From positions 37,524 to 101,523 of the forward strand of contig JAVTVY010025415.1 in NCBI GenBank assembly GCA_036873755.1: a stretch of 64,000 bases of DNA, in the 5' to 3' direction. Every line of letters begins with the position of its first letter. Positions within the stretch are counted from its first letter, which is position 1. The stretch comes from Hanleya hanleyi. Lineage: Eukaryota > Mollusca > Polyplacophora > Lepidopleurida > Hanleyidae. Shown here piece after piece: positions 24,600-35,783 of the stretch. A model generated the notes under the pieces. The model was given only the letters and a program-made list of their open reading frames with translations. It was not told the DNA's origin and ran no database searches. The position numbers were made by a program, and so were the translations under genes.

Positions 24600-26015
24600 T
24601 TGAGCCGAGTATCATTCGGAACTGCGGACCGGAGATCAACGTGAAGTTGTGAATGAGCCGATTATCAGGACTGCATTTGTTAAAGAAACTTATCTAAGAT
24701 ATTGTTGCTAATGGATTAAGATGCTTGTAGAGAATGCAGTAACTTCAGGACTCTATAAAATATAGTTATCAGACCTTACTTGTGCTGCATAACATGACAA
24801 ACTTATGCTGGCAATCTGGTGCACAAGACCATAAATACCTTAGTCGGCCAAGATCAATTTTCCACCATGTCATCTTAAATCCAGTCCTTATCTTTAACAT
24901 TTATTGTGTTAAACCAGTATGCTCTTTGAAAAGCTTAGTAAAGCAGAACTGCACATCAGAGCCATGTCATTGTTGGCAGTTTTTACTTTTTTCAAACCTC
25001 TATCTTCATCTCTGATGTTTTATCGTAATTTCAAAAAAATTCTTGGAATTGAATGGAAATATGAAATTTGTATGAATCAATTATTATCAAAACCTACTTG
25101 AGTCAGCATTAGATCTTGTTGATTGATAATGAGATTAGAGTGACCTGAATAAACTCATCTCTCAGAGAGGTTTTTGAGAGTGAATTTGGTAGAGCAAAAT
25201 TTATGTAAATTAAGGCATTGTGAATAACCCAGGAGAGATATTTTTATCTTTCCCAAAAGCAGAAGACCTGTGGTGATTGAAGAATGATAATACTCTCCTT
25301 ATATGGTAAGATCAATGCTGCATTGCACAAAAGTTAACACTTCTGTGAACAATATATTTTAAAATTCCAAAAAATTATCTCATAATGGGCAAATTTTGCA
25401 CTGCCACTGAAGTGTAGGTGAGAAATTGAACCAGATTCTTCAATAGGTTCATCCCAGCAGACCTTCCTGAGCTTAGACTAAAAGTACATGTAAGCTTCTG
25501 ACAACTCTGTTTTTTAAATCTAGAAACCAGAGCACCTGTTAATTAGGGACCAAAATGCAGCCTTCGTTCACACGTTTACGTCACGGCTCTATCCGGTACC
25601 ATTCATCCATCACAAATCTGACAAGCATAATGGGATAGGCAGACAGACGGAGCACCCAAAAAAGACGAGGAACCTGTAATGGTGACGTTGTTGAGCTTCC
25701 ACACTCCACCTTATCTGTTTCTTGTAGATTCGAGCAGATGTGAGTCTCGCGAGGAGATGATGCTGTATGATGCATGCTCTCAAAAGAAAAATACCTTCGC
25801 TGATAGACATTGTGAAACAAGACACGCACCCATTGGGGAATTATGCACAGCATCAATTGGTGCATGTGTATACCACACAATAACTGGGAGTGTACAATTA
25901 CACTGTGTACTGGTATGAATTCCTCCTGTAACAGGACATCTATAGCACAGTGGCATGTACTGAAATATACACAGGTAACTGAGAGCTGACCTGGACATTA
26001 TAACTGTAAGTGGCA
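24600..26015. other. No defensible gene; ambiguous open frames at 25.6-25.9 kb
   Basis: Between 25581 and 25918 long frames are open on both strands (99 codons on -, about 90 codons on +). On the minus strand an exon-like stretch (25674-25799, 42 codons) lies between a pyrimidine-rich acceptor and an ACAG/GTTCC donor. On the plus strand the overlapping frame is equally open. I cannot choose between them and do not call a gene. Confidence 0.3.
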
Positions 26016-26171
26016 AAACATAGAGGATATTAACATAGAGGATATTAACATAGAGGATATATTAACATAGAGGATATTAACATAGAGGATATATTAACAT
26101 AGAGGATATTAACATAGAGGATATTAACATAGAGGATATATTAACATAGAGGATATTAACATAGAGGATAT
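26016..26171. repeat. 15/17-bp minisatellite
   Basis: About ten tandem copies of AACATAGAGGATATT (15 bp), with some units lengthened by one TA dinucleotide to 17 bp (GATATATT). The array is highly uniform, so probably young. Non-coding. Confidence 0.9.
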
Positions 26172-26511
26172 TTTCATGAAAGAATGTATCATTCTACATA
26201 CATGTACACATCACTGGCCTTGTTAATTTTCAGCAAATAAACAAGAAGTTTCATCTAGTTATAAAACAATTTTAATGACCTATAATATTCAATGACTCTA
26301 ATAACATCCGATCACCCCCAAAATTGCCTTAAATTCTTATAGCAACTCTTACCGAATTGAATCATTACTTTTCATCAAGTTCCAGTTTTGATAAATGTAT
26401 CACCTCAATATTGGGGTTGGGTATTGCATGTTTCTAGTAGAGAATACCATACATGTAGTACAATGATCAACTGTCAGATCTTTAATCAAATAGAAATAAT
26501 CCAAACATTAT
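26172..26511. other. Unannotated spacer
   Basis: AT-rich spacer between two repeat arrays. Nothing recognised. Confidence 0.4.
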
Positions 26512-27172
26512 CAGGGTTCCCACCCTTCTTGACAAATATTTTTCCAGGACTTCCACGGACCTAAATCAACTATTCTTCCAGGACTTCCACGGACCTAAAT
26601 CAACTATTCTTCCAGGACTTCCACGGACCTAAATCAACTATTCTTCCAGGACTTCCACGGACCTAAATCAACTATTCTTCCAAGACTTCCACGGACCTAA
26701 ATCAACTATTCTTCCAAGACTTCCACGGACCTAAATCAACTATTCTTCCAAGACTTCCACGGACCTAAATCAACTATTCTTCCAAGACTTCCACGGACCT
26801 AAATCAACTATATTCTTCCAAGACTTCCACGGACCTAAATCAACTATATTCTTCCAAGACTTCCACGGACCTAAATCAACTATATTCTTCCAACTATTCT
26901 TCCAAGACTTCCACGGACCTAAATCAACTATTCTTCCAAGACTTCCACGGACCTAAATCAACTAATCTTCCAAGACTTCCACGGACCTAAATCAACTATA
27001 TTCTTCCATGACTTTCATGCACCTTTCAAGCATTACATACACAGAGATTTCTTGAATTCAATGCTTGTAAATGGCATACAACAATGTAACCAACACTCAA
27101 CAGCATAATAAGGGAATTCAAAGACTGACAGACAAAAAACTTCCAGGTTTTCAAGCACCCGTGGGAACTTTG
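26512..27172. mobile_element. CAGGGTTC-type element carrying a 34-bp minisatellite
   Basis: The left end CAGGGTTCCCACCCTTCTTG is matched, reverse-complemented and imperfectly, by CAAAGTTCCCACGGGTGCTTG-like sequence at the right end, so the inverted repeats are degenerate. The interior at 26542-27010 is about 14 tandem copies of a 34-bp unit (TTCCAGGACTTCCACGGACC then TAAATCAACTATTC), with occasional +2 variants. The TTCCAGGACTT vocabulary is shared with the elements at 35278 and 61535, suggesting one hAT-like family. I could not find a matching target duplication. Confidence 0.55.
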
Positions 27173-27176
27173 ATTA

Positions 27177-27410
27177 GGCCATCCACAATAATATTTGTTT
27201 TTCCAGTAACTAACTTTAGAAAAATTGGGTAGGTAGGTAGGTTTTTTTTTCTCTTTTGTTGCCAATTTTTGACCTTTTTGCATAGGATTTCATGGAGAAC
27301 TGCTGAAAAACACAGAACTAAAAAAAAATGCCTACCTAAACCTTTTTATTGACTGCAAAATATATGAGTAGGTAGGGTTACTTGAAACAAAAATATGATG
27401 GTGGATGGCC
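27177..27410. mobile_element. 234-bp GGCC-ended MITE (PIF/Harbinger-like)
   Basis: Terminal inverted repeats of about 33 bp with a few mismatches: the left begins GGCCATCCACAATAATATTT and the right, reverse-complemented, GGCCATCCACCATCATATTT. TTA precedes the left end; the right flank is ACA, so a 3-bp TWA duplication is not intact. The GGCC terminus fits PIF/Harbinger. Inside are inverted GTAGGTAGG words. It abuts the previous element within 5 bp. Confidence 0.55.
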
Positions 27411-29484
27411 ACATGCCTTGCAGTACACAGACCTACAATGTATGTAGGTACCTATTTCAGGTAGGCCTACATACATGTACATGTATTACGTCACATCCAA
27501 TGATTCTGTCATATTTCTGACAGACTTGTGCAAAAACCTCCCACCTTGTGTGATCGACAAAAAATCAACATCCATGCAGTTTCCCAAACAATATACCATG
27601 TTGTATTACCAGTAAGAAGGAGCTGTACCAGTATTATTAGTCATATGACCTGAATCAACCCACTCAATCCACAAGAATAAAACAAACATCATGCAGGTAT
27701 CCTTCAAAAACTAAAGGTACGTGATTGGCTCGATATCGGCCTATTCAGTTTCTTTCTGCACAGTCCAATCAAAATGTTAGATTTGTTTTTGAAAATACGA
27801 ATTGACCATCCAATTAAGGGTTACAGAAGTGTTTTTTCCCCATACTCCTAAGCTTCAGGAATTCACTGGTTAAAGCAGTAATCCACATATGTTGCTAGCA
27901 ATGTACACTGGCTGATCCTAACTGCTAAAGTAAAGACTCATCTGTTTAGTGAATCAAGGTACATGTAGCTAGAGAACATCATATTACAGGGTTGGATGCT
28001 TTAAGAAGCTTCTTGAAATTAGGGCACGAATTCCTTGATAGGAATGGCATATACCGGCCATCCAAAATGGAATACGCCATGCCCAGTTTAGAGTTCTGAT
28101 CTGGATGGAGAGGAGTTGCAATTGGAATGGCATATGCATATCCCCTCATGCTATTTGCATGGTATTGCATATAAGCCATTCTTTGTCTGCCGAGTTCCAA
28201 AAAGTTTGCCTGGAGTCCCCCTAGGGTTCCGGCTTTCAAGCGCACCATGTCTCTTTGGTGTATATGTATGCCAGTTCTAGCATGCTCCAATTTCCAGAAG
28301 CAGCATTAGTGAAGATGACTCCTCTGGCATACAATATATTAATCGATCACCCAACACATAAATGTGTTCATAGAAAATGAAGAGAATTTGTTTGCTGAGT
28401 CACGATGATGGAATTTTGAAAGAATGTGGAATGCTCTGTGATGAGGCAAAAGAAAACAATGTACATCTGGGAACGATCTAATCTGACAAATGTGATGCTG
28501 TGTGACATGTGATGTTTCTTGCTTTAGGCTAAGCACTCCACCCAAACTAACACTGTGCAGAAATGGAATCTGGCATCCTGGAAGTTGAAGCCATTGTGTT
28601 GCGATGGAATTCGTGCATAAGTCAATGGGGAAGCAGGTTAAATATTCTGTGAATGTGCGCAACTGCACAATAGGAGATTATGACTGTCTTATTCCATGCC
28701 TTGTATGGTGTCCAAATTCTGTTGCACTGCTGGCTTCAGTAATTGTAGAATTCAGTCATTGGCAGTCAAAGTGTGAATAAGGAAGCCTTTAAATTACATT
28801 TTAGACACAACATTTAACATCAGCCTAGATAAGAGATACATGTACATGTATGCCTGACGTAGAGAAAAAAAATTATTCATTTATTGAGGGGTTTTTGTTG
28901 GGTTTTTTTGCATTGAAACTCCATGTTGAGACATATTCATGGAAATTTCTCATCATATTTGAGTGAAGACTGTGAATACCAAATTTTCCTTTATTTGGGC
29001 AATTTCAATATTTTATATAATTTGTATTTGGACCCAAAAACCCTGAAAAAATCACGCCCCGCCGTTTAGAGGGTGTGCCCATATTAAGGAGATCAACAGT
29101 TCTGATATATAAACATATTTCCACTTAAATTGAGAACCATAATTCTGCTGGCTATTAGAAGACAGGAGGACCATGCTACACGTACTGTAAATCCTAGCTT
29201 TATAATTCAAATCACATGCAGTGAAATTGTCCACCTTTACAAGGGGCTAATCAAATTTATTTGGTCCAGAATCATGCAAATAATCCATTATTTCTTCATT
29301 ACTTTAATGACTTTATATTGATAAAGTGACTGATTGAATTCTGTCCACATCATTGGTGGTGCTTATATTTTAATAGGTTCATTGAAGAGGATCTAACAGA
29401 TATTTTAGTTTTTCACATACATGTTCTAGTATAGAGATTCCATAATGATCGTTTTATAGACTGCATATGGTCCTGTGGCTATGT
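27411..29484. other. No recognisable gene
   Basis: Two minus-strand frames (27979-28290, 103 codons; 28339-28668, 109 codons) are the longest. Neither has a domain I recognise or a convincing splice context. The latter is Cys/His-containing but without a zinc-finger spacing. Treated as chance frames. Confidence 0.4.
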
Positions 29485-31030
29485 GGATTCAATAGAGGTT
29501 AGACTTGACAAATTAAATATTTGGAACATTATTTGAATGGGTCACTGCCCATGGTAAAAATCTGAGGATTATTAGAGTGGAACAAAGAAGAGAAAGAAAT
29601 TTGGAAAATGACCAGTGACCAAGACGGGTGTAATATATCAGATCACCGTTTACTGTGGCAGGTATTTTCTAATTCTATTTTCCTCCTTGATGAGTATGGC
29701 AGGATAATTTTCATTCAATTTACTGTTCCTTGTAAAGGCAACGTAACGGTGAATACATTTTTCCCCTGATTGATCATCCCCGTCATAGGCTTCACAACCT
29801 TTCACCTGCTCTGCGAAAATCCTCATCATATTTTCTGACAATACTGCACCCTTAATTCTATAACTGTCTTTTTTGGGCAATGAAAATGGTCAAATTCTGC
29901 ACAAAGGCTGGTCGAATACTTTGACAGGTGACAAGGATGGCTATCCCCCTTTCTTGGCATTAGTCCAAAAATTCAACTCTATCCCAAATAGACTTTTGTG
30001 ATTATATGAGCATCATTACTTGGAGATTCCGGGGGACTATTTGAAGTGGAAGAACCTATATTATATAACAATTTTTCTGTCAACTCCTCGAACCATGCTT
30101 TGCTTCCAATCGTGTCATCATGCGTACATGTAGCCACGTTATCAATAGCAAATAATAACATGATTATCAAGAAGCAGCAAGGTTTTATCCGTAAAGACCA
30201 GCAACCCCTTACCAAAACATTCCACATAGCATCCTGTAGAAATTTATTGCTAAAGAACAAACATTTCTAAGACTAAGTGTTTCTGTGAGGAGTCAAAATT
30301 GAAGGTATTTCTAGATCTGTTTGGACGCAACTCCGGATTTCATTTGACTTTTAGATAATCAATCAATGACAAATACAAATCATATAGCAAATCTAGAAAA
30401 ATTGAAGTATTTGAACAATTAATGGTCATGTACATGTAAGGCAATCTATTCCAACATTTGTAGATGGAACTTGGAGAATGTTTTACCCTGAATACATATA
30501 CGTGTATATAGCAGTCATACATTTGTAGAAAAGACCGTAGATCTATACATGTACAAGCCTAGTTTGGTGACTAGGGCATGCACATGTAATCAGGCACCAT
30601 TTATCATCAACGTTTGAAAGAAAAGAAGTCGACATCCAATTGAAGAGTCTCTCGTTGTGTACACTTACTCAGTGTATGTCACGTTTATTTTAGCTCATCT
30701 TTACAGTGTGTGCACAGACCTCCGAATCGGGTCTACCCGTAAAGAGTAGTGTTCTTTATCAGATCGATAGAATATTCAGCAATGGGTCGGCTCATGTGAG
30801 ATCTTTTACCGCCGAATCCCTCTGGATCTTCAAATGATTTGTAATGTTAAGGAATGAATGCATGGCCACACAGAGAAAATATTGCCCTACCGAGGAAATT
30901 AAAACTACAGCAGAACTAGAAGCTCTCGGAGCTTGCTCTGGAGGTCTGGGGCAATGGTCAGAGACGAGAGAGATTTCTCAACTGGATTTAGGCTAGCTAG
31001 TGCGTCCCTTTATTACGAGGCCAGCCAAGT

Positions 31031-32151
31031 TCCTACGAAGTAGGCTACAGATCGCAAATTGTCCGGTAATGAGTCAGTCAGTCAGGCAGTCAGTCAGTCC
31101 ATCCAAATCCTTTCGTCGGCAAAATAAGGAGAACCATTGACATTAGAACCTTGATTTTTGGCATGAACGTGCATTAGGGCATTGTTACCAGCAAGTTCTG
31201 ATCTGAAATAATTCTGATTAAAATTAGATTGATAATTATATGTGAACTGTAGCCTTTAACGTGTATCCTATTTCACATTGGCCACATCAGGCTTGAGCCT
31301 TCACATTCAGGTCAAATTACCCACAGCTAAAAATACCCTGTCCCACTGTATGCCACATGGCCCTATTACTGAGGTTAATCTTAACTACTGCATATACCCT
31401 CAAACAATCAGCGCTGTTTCCATAACGAAGCTGAGGTGGTTTAACGTTTATCAATGAAGAAAATCACTGATCAACCGCCATAGAATATAATGTGAAACAA
31501 GAAAACCGGAATAGTACATTCATCAGATTGTCGATGCCCAAAATGTGTTGTCTCATATATCTAGATAACAACGTGATGTAGAGACGCTATTTATTCGTCT
31601 TTGTACCGGTTATGCTCAGGAGAATGACATAGAATCATTATTATCTTGTGCAGAGAAGGTGTTGGTCTTGAGTTGAATTACCGTAAACTACATAAATGCT
31701 ACCTTTCTACTATAGTACTATATATAAAAATTTGTTGTATTGTTGGGAAAATAATGTGATTCAAAAAGTTGTTTGATCCTGTACAAGGGCACTGAAAACC
31801 ATTAAAGAGATGTAAATGTATTTTCACACATAAAGCTTGAAATCTACTGAACCTATATTATTCAATCTGTTTCCTTTAATTAAAAAATTGTAAAATTAAA
31901 TCGGCGATCGTTATTTATTTTGGAATGAAGGCGCATTAGGAGACTGTTACCAACAAGTTCTGAGCTGACCTACTTTTGATGAAAATTTCTGGTGATTTTT
32001 GATGAAAATCTCTGGCGATTCTGACTTGGGCGGTGCCCATCTTAATATAGGCAGGATTTCAACTGGGGGTGGGGATTTCCAAGAGTTCAGTTCGCGTTCG
32101 AGTCCTAATGCCTATTGTACTTCGTAGGTCCTGTGACGTTAGTCACACTGC
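31031..32151. mobile_element. ~1.1-kb insertion unique to duplication copy 1
   Basis: Copy 2 runs directly from GAGGCCAGCCAAG to TATAGCAGGCTGG; in copy 1 these are separated by ~1.12 kb. Eleven-base perfect inverted repeats lie near the ends (CCTACGAAGTA at 31032-31042, TACTTCGTAGG at 32118-32128). About 23 bp beyond the right repeat, including the palindrome GTGACGTTAGTCAC, also belongs to the indel. A CAGT-rich microsatellite (31070-31100) and two related GTTACCA(A/G)CAAGTTCTGA blocks (about 31187 and 31948) are inside. There is no coding sequence. A deletion in copy 2 is the alternative. Confidence 0.6.
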
Positions 32152-34740
32152 CATGTATAGCAGAGTGGAGTGGATTTCAATTACAAGAAGAGACAAGGGA
32201 TACTTTTGGCACAAGATTCCTTGACGCTGATCGACAACTCAACAGAGCAAATAGCTCAACAGACAAAATAGAAATTTATTCTCCACATGTACCCGATAAT
32301 TTTCCACCACATTGAATTAAAACGTACAGTAGGCCCATACATTTGTTTTTCAGCTATTTCCATTTATGTAACAGCATTCATCAATTGTTACCGATATCAG
32401 AGCAATAGCACGACGAATAACATCGATCAACGACTAGCTGAAACATTGGTACCATGGACATCATTACTCTTACTGAGATTTGGGGAACTCGAGATAGGGA
32501 TCACACAGATTACAAACAAGTATCATAAATCTTCAGAAAATCTGCTTTCTTGCAGAATGGAATTACATTTTTGTTATACTATTGATTACATCACAGCAGG
32601 AAACTGTAGGCAGGTTGCCATGTTTTTTTGTTTTTTTTCAAACTTTCCATTACCCAGTTGTCCAGACACTGATGGATGTGCATGTATGAGATGACAATTT
32701 GCTACATGTATGGCGGCAAACCTCTGAAATCTTTCATGAGAAGAATCTGAGCAGATAATTTGGAAAACTCATTGGAAGATTTATAGGTCAGGTTATAGTC
32801 AAACCCACTAGAATCATTGGCTGAAAAAAAGAAAGATTTACAGCACTTGGATAGTCATTGATGACTTGACTTTCCAACAGAGTAATGTAATAAATTAGAA
32901 ATGCATGTAGGCTGCACATAGCTGTTTATTAATCCAGTTGTGAATCCCTAACTCTAAACCGTTCTCGTTCCCGACCCGTACCAAACGTTCTCATATAATC
33001 TAACGTGTTTCTCGCGTGTTTCTAGTGTGTTTCTCATAAGAAACTCTCCTAACCAAGTGAGACACATATGAGGTTAGGCGAGATTATCATTTCCTCACCT
33101 AAATCTCATATGTGTAACTTTCCTCACAAGAGAATTTATATGAGGATTTCACATCATATGAGGTTTTGACTCTGCACATTGGACATTTCAAGTCAACTAC
33201 AGGAATCTTACGAGAAATCATATGTGTTTGTGGACTTAGACAGTTTTGATGTAAAATTTGAGGAACATAGGAGTGAAAATTAACAAAGTCCAGAAACACA
33301 TATGAGATCTCATGAGAGGTTTTGGACTTAGTTGAATTTTCACCAATTTTTTGATTTGGTAGAGACAAAATAAGCAAAGTCCAAAATCACATACATGTAT
33401 CTCACAAGATATTTTGAACTTTGTTGATTTTCATTCATTCATTTTTATTTTTTTTAGAACCGGAAAAACTCCCCTGGTCTAAAAGACATTAAGAGATTCA
33501 CTAATTTTGTATTGTAGGTTTTTGTCCATTTCAGATTCCCTCACATAAATGGAATGTATTCAAAGATAGAATATAACAAAAAGACAAAAATAGATGTAGG
33601 CAATCTTAATTAATGTAGTTTATTATCCATGTTATCTCTTCAATTCATCAACAGAATTTTTGCATTAGCTTGTTCAGATCTGCTACAGTAACTGCCTGGT
33701 CACCCATCCCTTAGAAGTACATATCTCATTTTCTCACCAATAAGTTTACAATCCATGCATTATTCATCAAATTTATATTGTTCTTGAAAGCTTCAAGTGG
33801 AACTGGTAAAATCAGCAAAGTCCAAAATCTCACATGAGAAATCATATCAGGTTTATGGACTCTGACAAAATCTGCAATATGAAACTGTAGAAATCAGTCC
33901 GAATTTTCAGTTCAGTGGTAATACAACTAAAGCAATACATTTATTTCTTCATTGAAAGAATGATTTTATTGCAAAATAGGTGAAGTTTCCGTTTTCCAAT
34001 ATTTGAAAACATATTGAAATATATATATAAGTGGATAGACTGGACCGCCATCCACTCCATTCCAGAACATGTGAAAGTTTATACAATTATCTCTCCTCTT
34101 ACTATTATAACTTGTAATGCAACAAGTAATACTGTAAGTAGGGTCTACTGATTCAAATTCCCCAGTTATCATAAGTATAATCAGTTACCGTACACAATGT
34201 AGTCAAGAGTTCACACAGAAATGAATCCACGAAACGGAGCCATGCCATCAAGCAAGGCCAGCTGAGCAGAGCATGACAAATTGCCGATTTGCAGAAAATC
34301 CGGAAAATTAGCAGCAGTGTGACAAGTTCAATCAAGTCTAATTACTGTCCTTGAAAACGACAAGTATTACCTTATCGGATTCTTCGAATAGTTTAGTTTT
34401 TTAAGTGAGAATTGGTAGTATTCTCATGAAGAAAGAGAAATGATTGATCCAGAGATCCGAGTTTAGCTTGAAGTCCAGTTTATTAGGCCTATAGATACAC
34501 TTGTCGGACGGTTTATTTTTTGGCGCGCAGGATGCGAGAGAAAGCAGACGCTAATTACAAAACAAGAAAATGAAAAATACAATGATTTATTCTTTTTTGG
34601 AATGTGAAGTGGTACATGGAAGAGTGAAATCTATTTGTGTCACAGGGAGTATAATCTTGCAACTGAGCAGCAGCCGTGACTGACTGACGGGTGAATGTTC
34701 ACTTGGACAACAACAACAACAACATAGGCCTAATGATTCG

Positions 34741-35783
34741 GGGTCGGCGTATTCGACTGAAATTTTTGGATTCGACTGAAAAATCGGAAAATCGGTAGGT
34801 TATTTGTTGATAGCTCGCTTAATGCTTGTTCGATTCTGACAATCTAAACTTTCCGGAGTAGCTGAAGAGATTCTCTTTTCCAAAATATATAGTTTGATGA
34901 CAATTTTTTTTTTTTTTTTTTTTTGAGATAGGCCTAGTGGTCTACTGAAAAAATCGTGTCGACTTCGCTGAAATTTTTTCTGGACCGACCGACATGCGGT
35001 TTTTTCTTGTCCGGAAAATTATTGCGTGAACTGGCTGAAATACTTCTAGGTTTCCGGAATGCTCTACTTCTTAACGAATAGAATGATATAAAATATATGC
35101 ATGTACCTTCTACCGTTTTCCGTAAAAGGGTTTGCTGAAAAAAATCGATTGAAAATCAATACATTTTCAGCTGAATTCGACACGACTTTTTCTGTAGACC
35201 ACTATCTCAAAAATCAAAAGAATTTTGTCATCAAACTATATATTTTTGAAAAGAGAATCTCTTCTGACAGCTACTCCCAGGGTTCATACGGGTCCTGGAT
35301 TTCCTTGAATTCTGAGAAAATAAATTCCAGGACCTGGAAATCCTTGAATTCTGACAATATTTGTAAAAAGTCCTGGAAAAGTCCTTGAATTTTCTTGTCT
35401 GCCTTCCACACAAAATATTGGTCACAATTAATTACGGTACTTGAATTTCTTTCTAATAAACTGAATTTTTTCTTCGATCTAGTCAAATCTGTATGAAAAG
35501 TGATAGTTGAAATATATTCATTTCATTCTGAAGTACATGTACATAGCTGAATTTGAAACATGGTAAAAGGCATTAAAAATTTCCAGCAAAATTCAGTTGA
35601 AGGTCCTGGAAAAAGGTTATATGGACCTGGAATTTTGTCTTTCACAATTGGTAGGAACCCTGTACTCCGGAAAGTTAAGCTTGTCAGAATCGAACCAGTA
35701 TTAAGCGAGCTTTCAACAAATAACCTACCGAGTTTCCGTTTTTTCAGTCGAATTCAAATAATTTCAGTCGATTATCTGATCCC
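34741..35783. mobile_element. Foldback element with 8-bp TSD, nested in the 4.5-kb insertion
   Basis: The left arm (34741-34990) recurs reverse-complemented at about 35150-35783 over roughly 255 bp. The ends are GGGTCGGCGTATTCGACTGA and, reversed from the right, GGGATCAGATAATCGACTGA. ATGATTCG lies on both sides (34733-34740 and 35784-35791), an 8-bp target duplication. The right arm is interrupted by a separate 385-bp element. GGG termini with an 8-bp duplication could suggest Merlin or hAT, but I cannot assign it firmly. Non-coding. Confidence 0.75.
35278..35662. mobile_element. 385-bp CAGGGTTC element with 6-bp TSD
   Basis: It begins CAGGGTTCATACGGG and ends GTAGGAACCCTG. TACTCC flanks both sides (35272-35277 and 35663-35668), and the uninterrupted opposite arm of the host foldback shows the empty site GCTACTCCGG. 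That makes the insertion and its 6-bp duplication unusually secure. The interior is rich in GTCCTGGAAAA/TCCTTGAATT words. CAGGG termini point to hAT; 6-bp duplications occur in some hAT lineages. Related to the element at 61535-62401. Confidence 0.85.

Noticed and set aside
25581..25918. Possible exon on either strand
   Set aside because: Both strands are open across the same bases, and acceptor/donor candidates exist only on the minus strand. Without homology or transcripts the orientation cannot be decided.
29650..29880. 76-codon minus frame shared with 43132-43416 (IFAEQVKGCEAYD landmark)
   Set aside because: Its presence in both copies is explained by the duplication itself; no recognisable domain, and several replacement changes. 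Coding status unsupported.
32085..32115. GCGTTCGAGTCC resembling a tRNA B box
   Set aside because: No A box at the required distance upstream and no tRNA fold; probably chance inside the copy 1 insertion.
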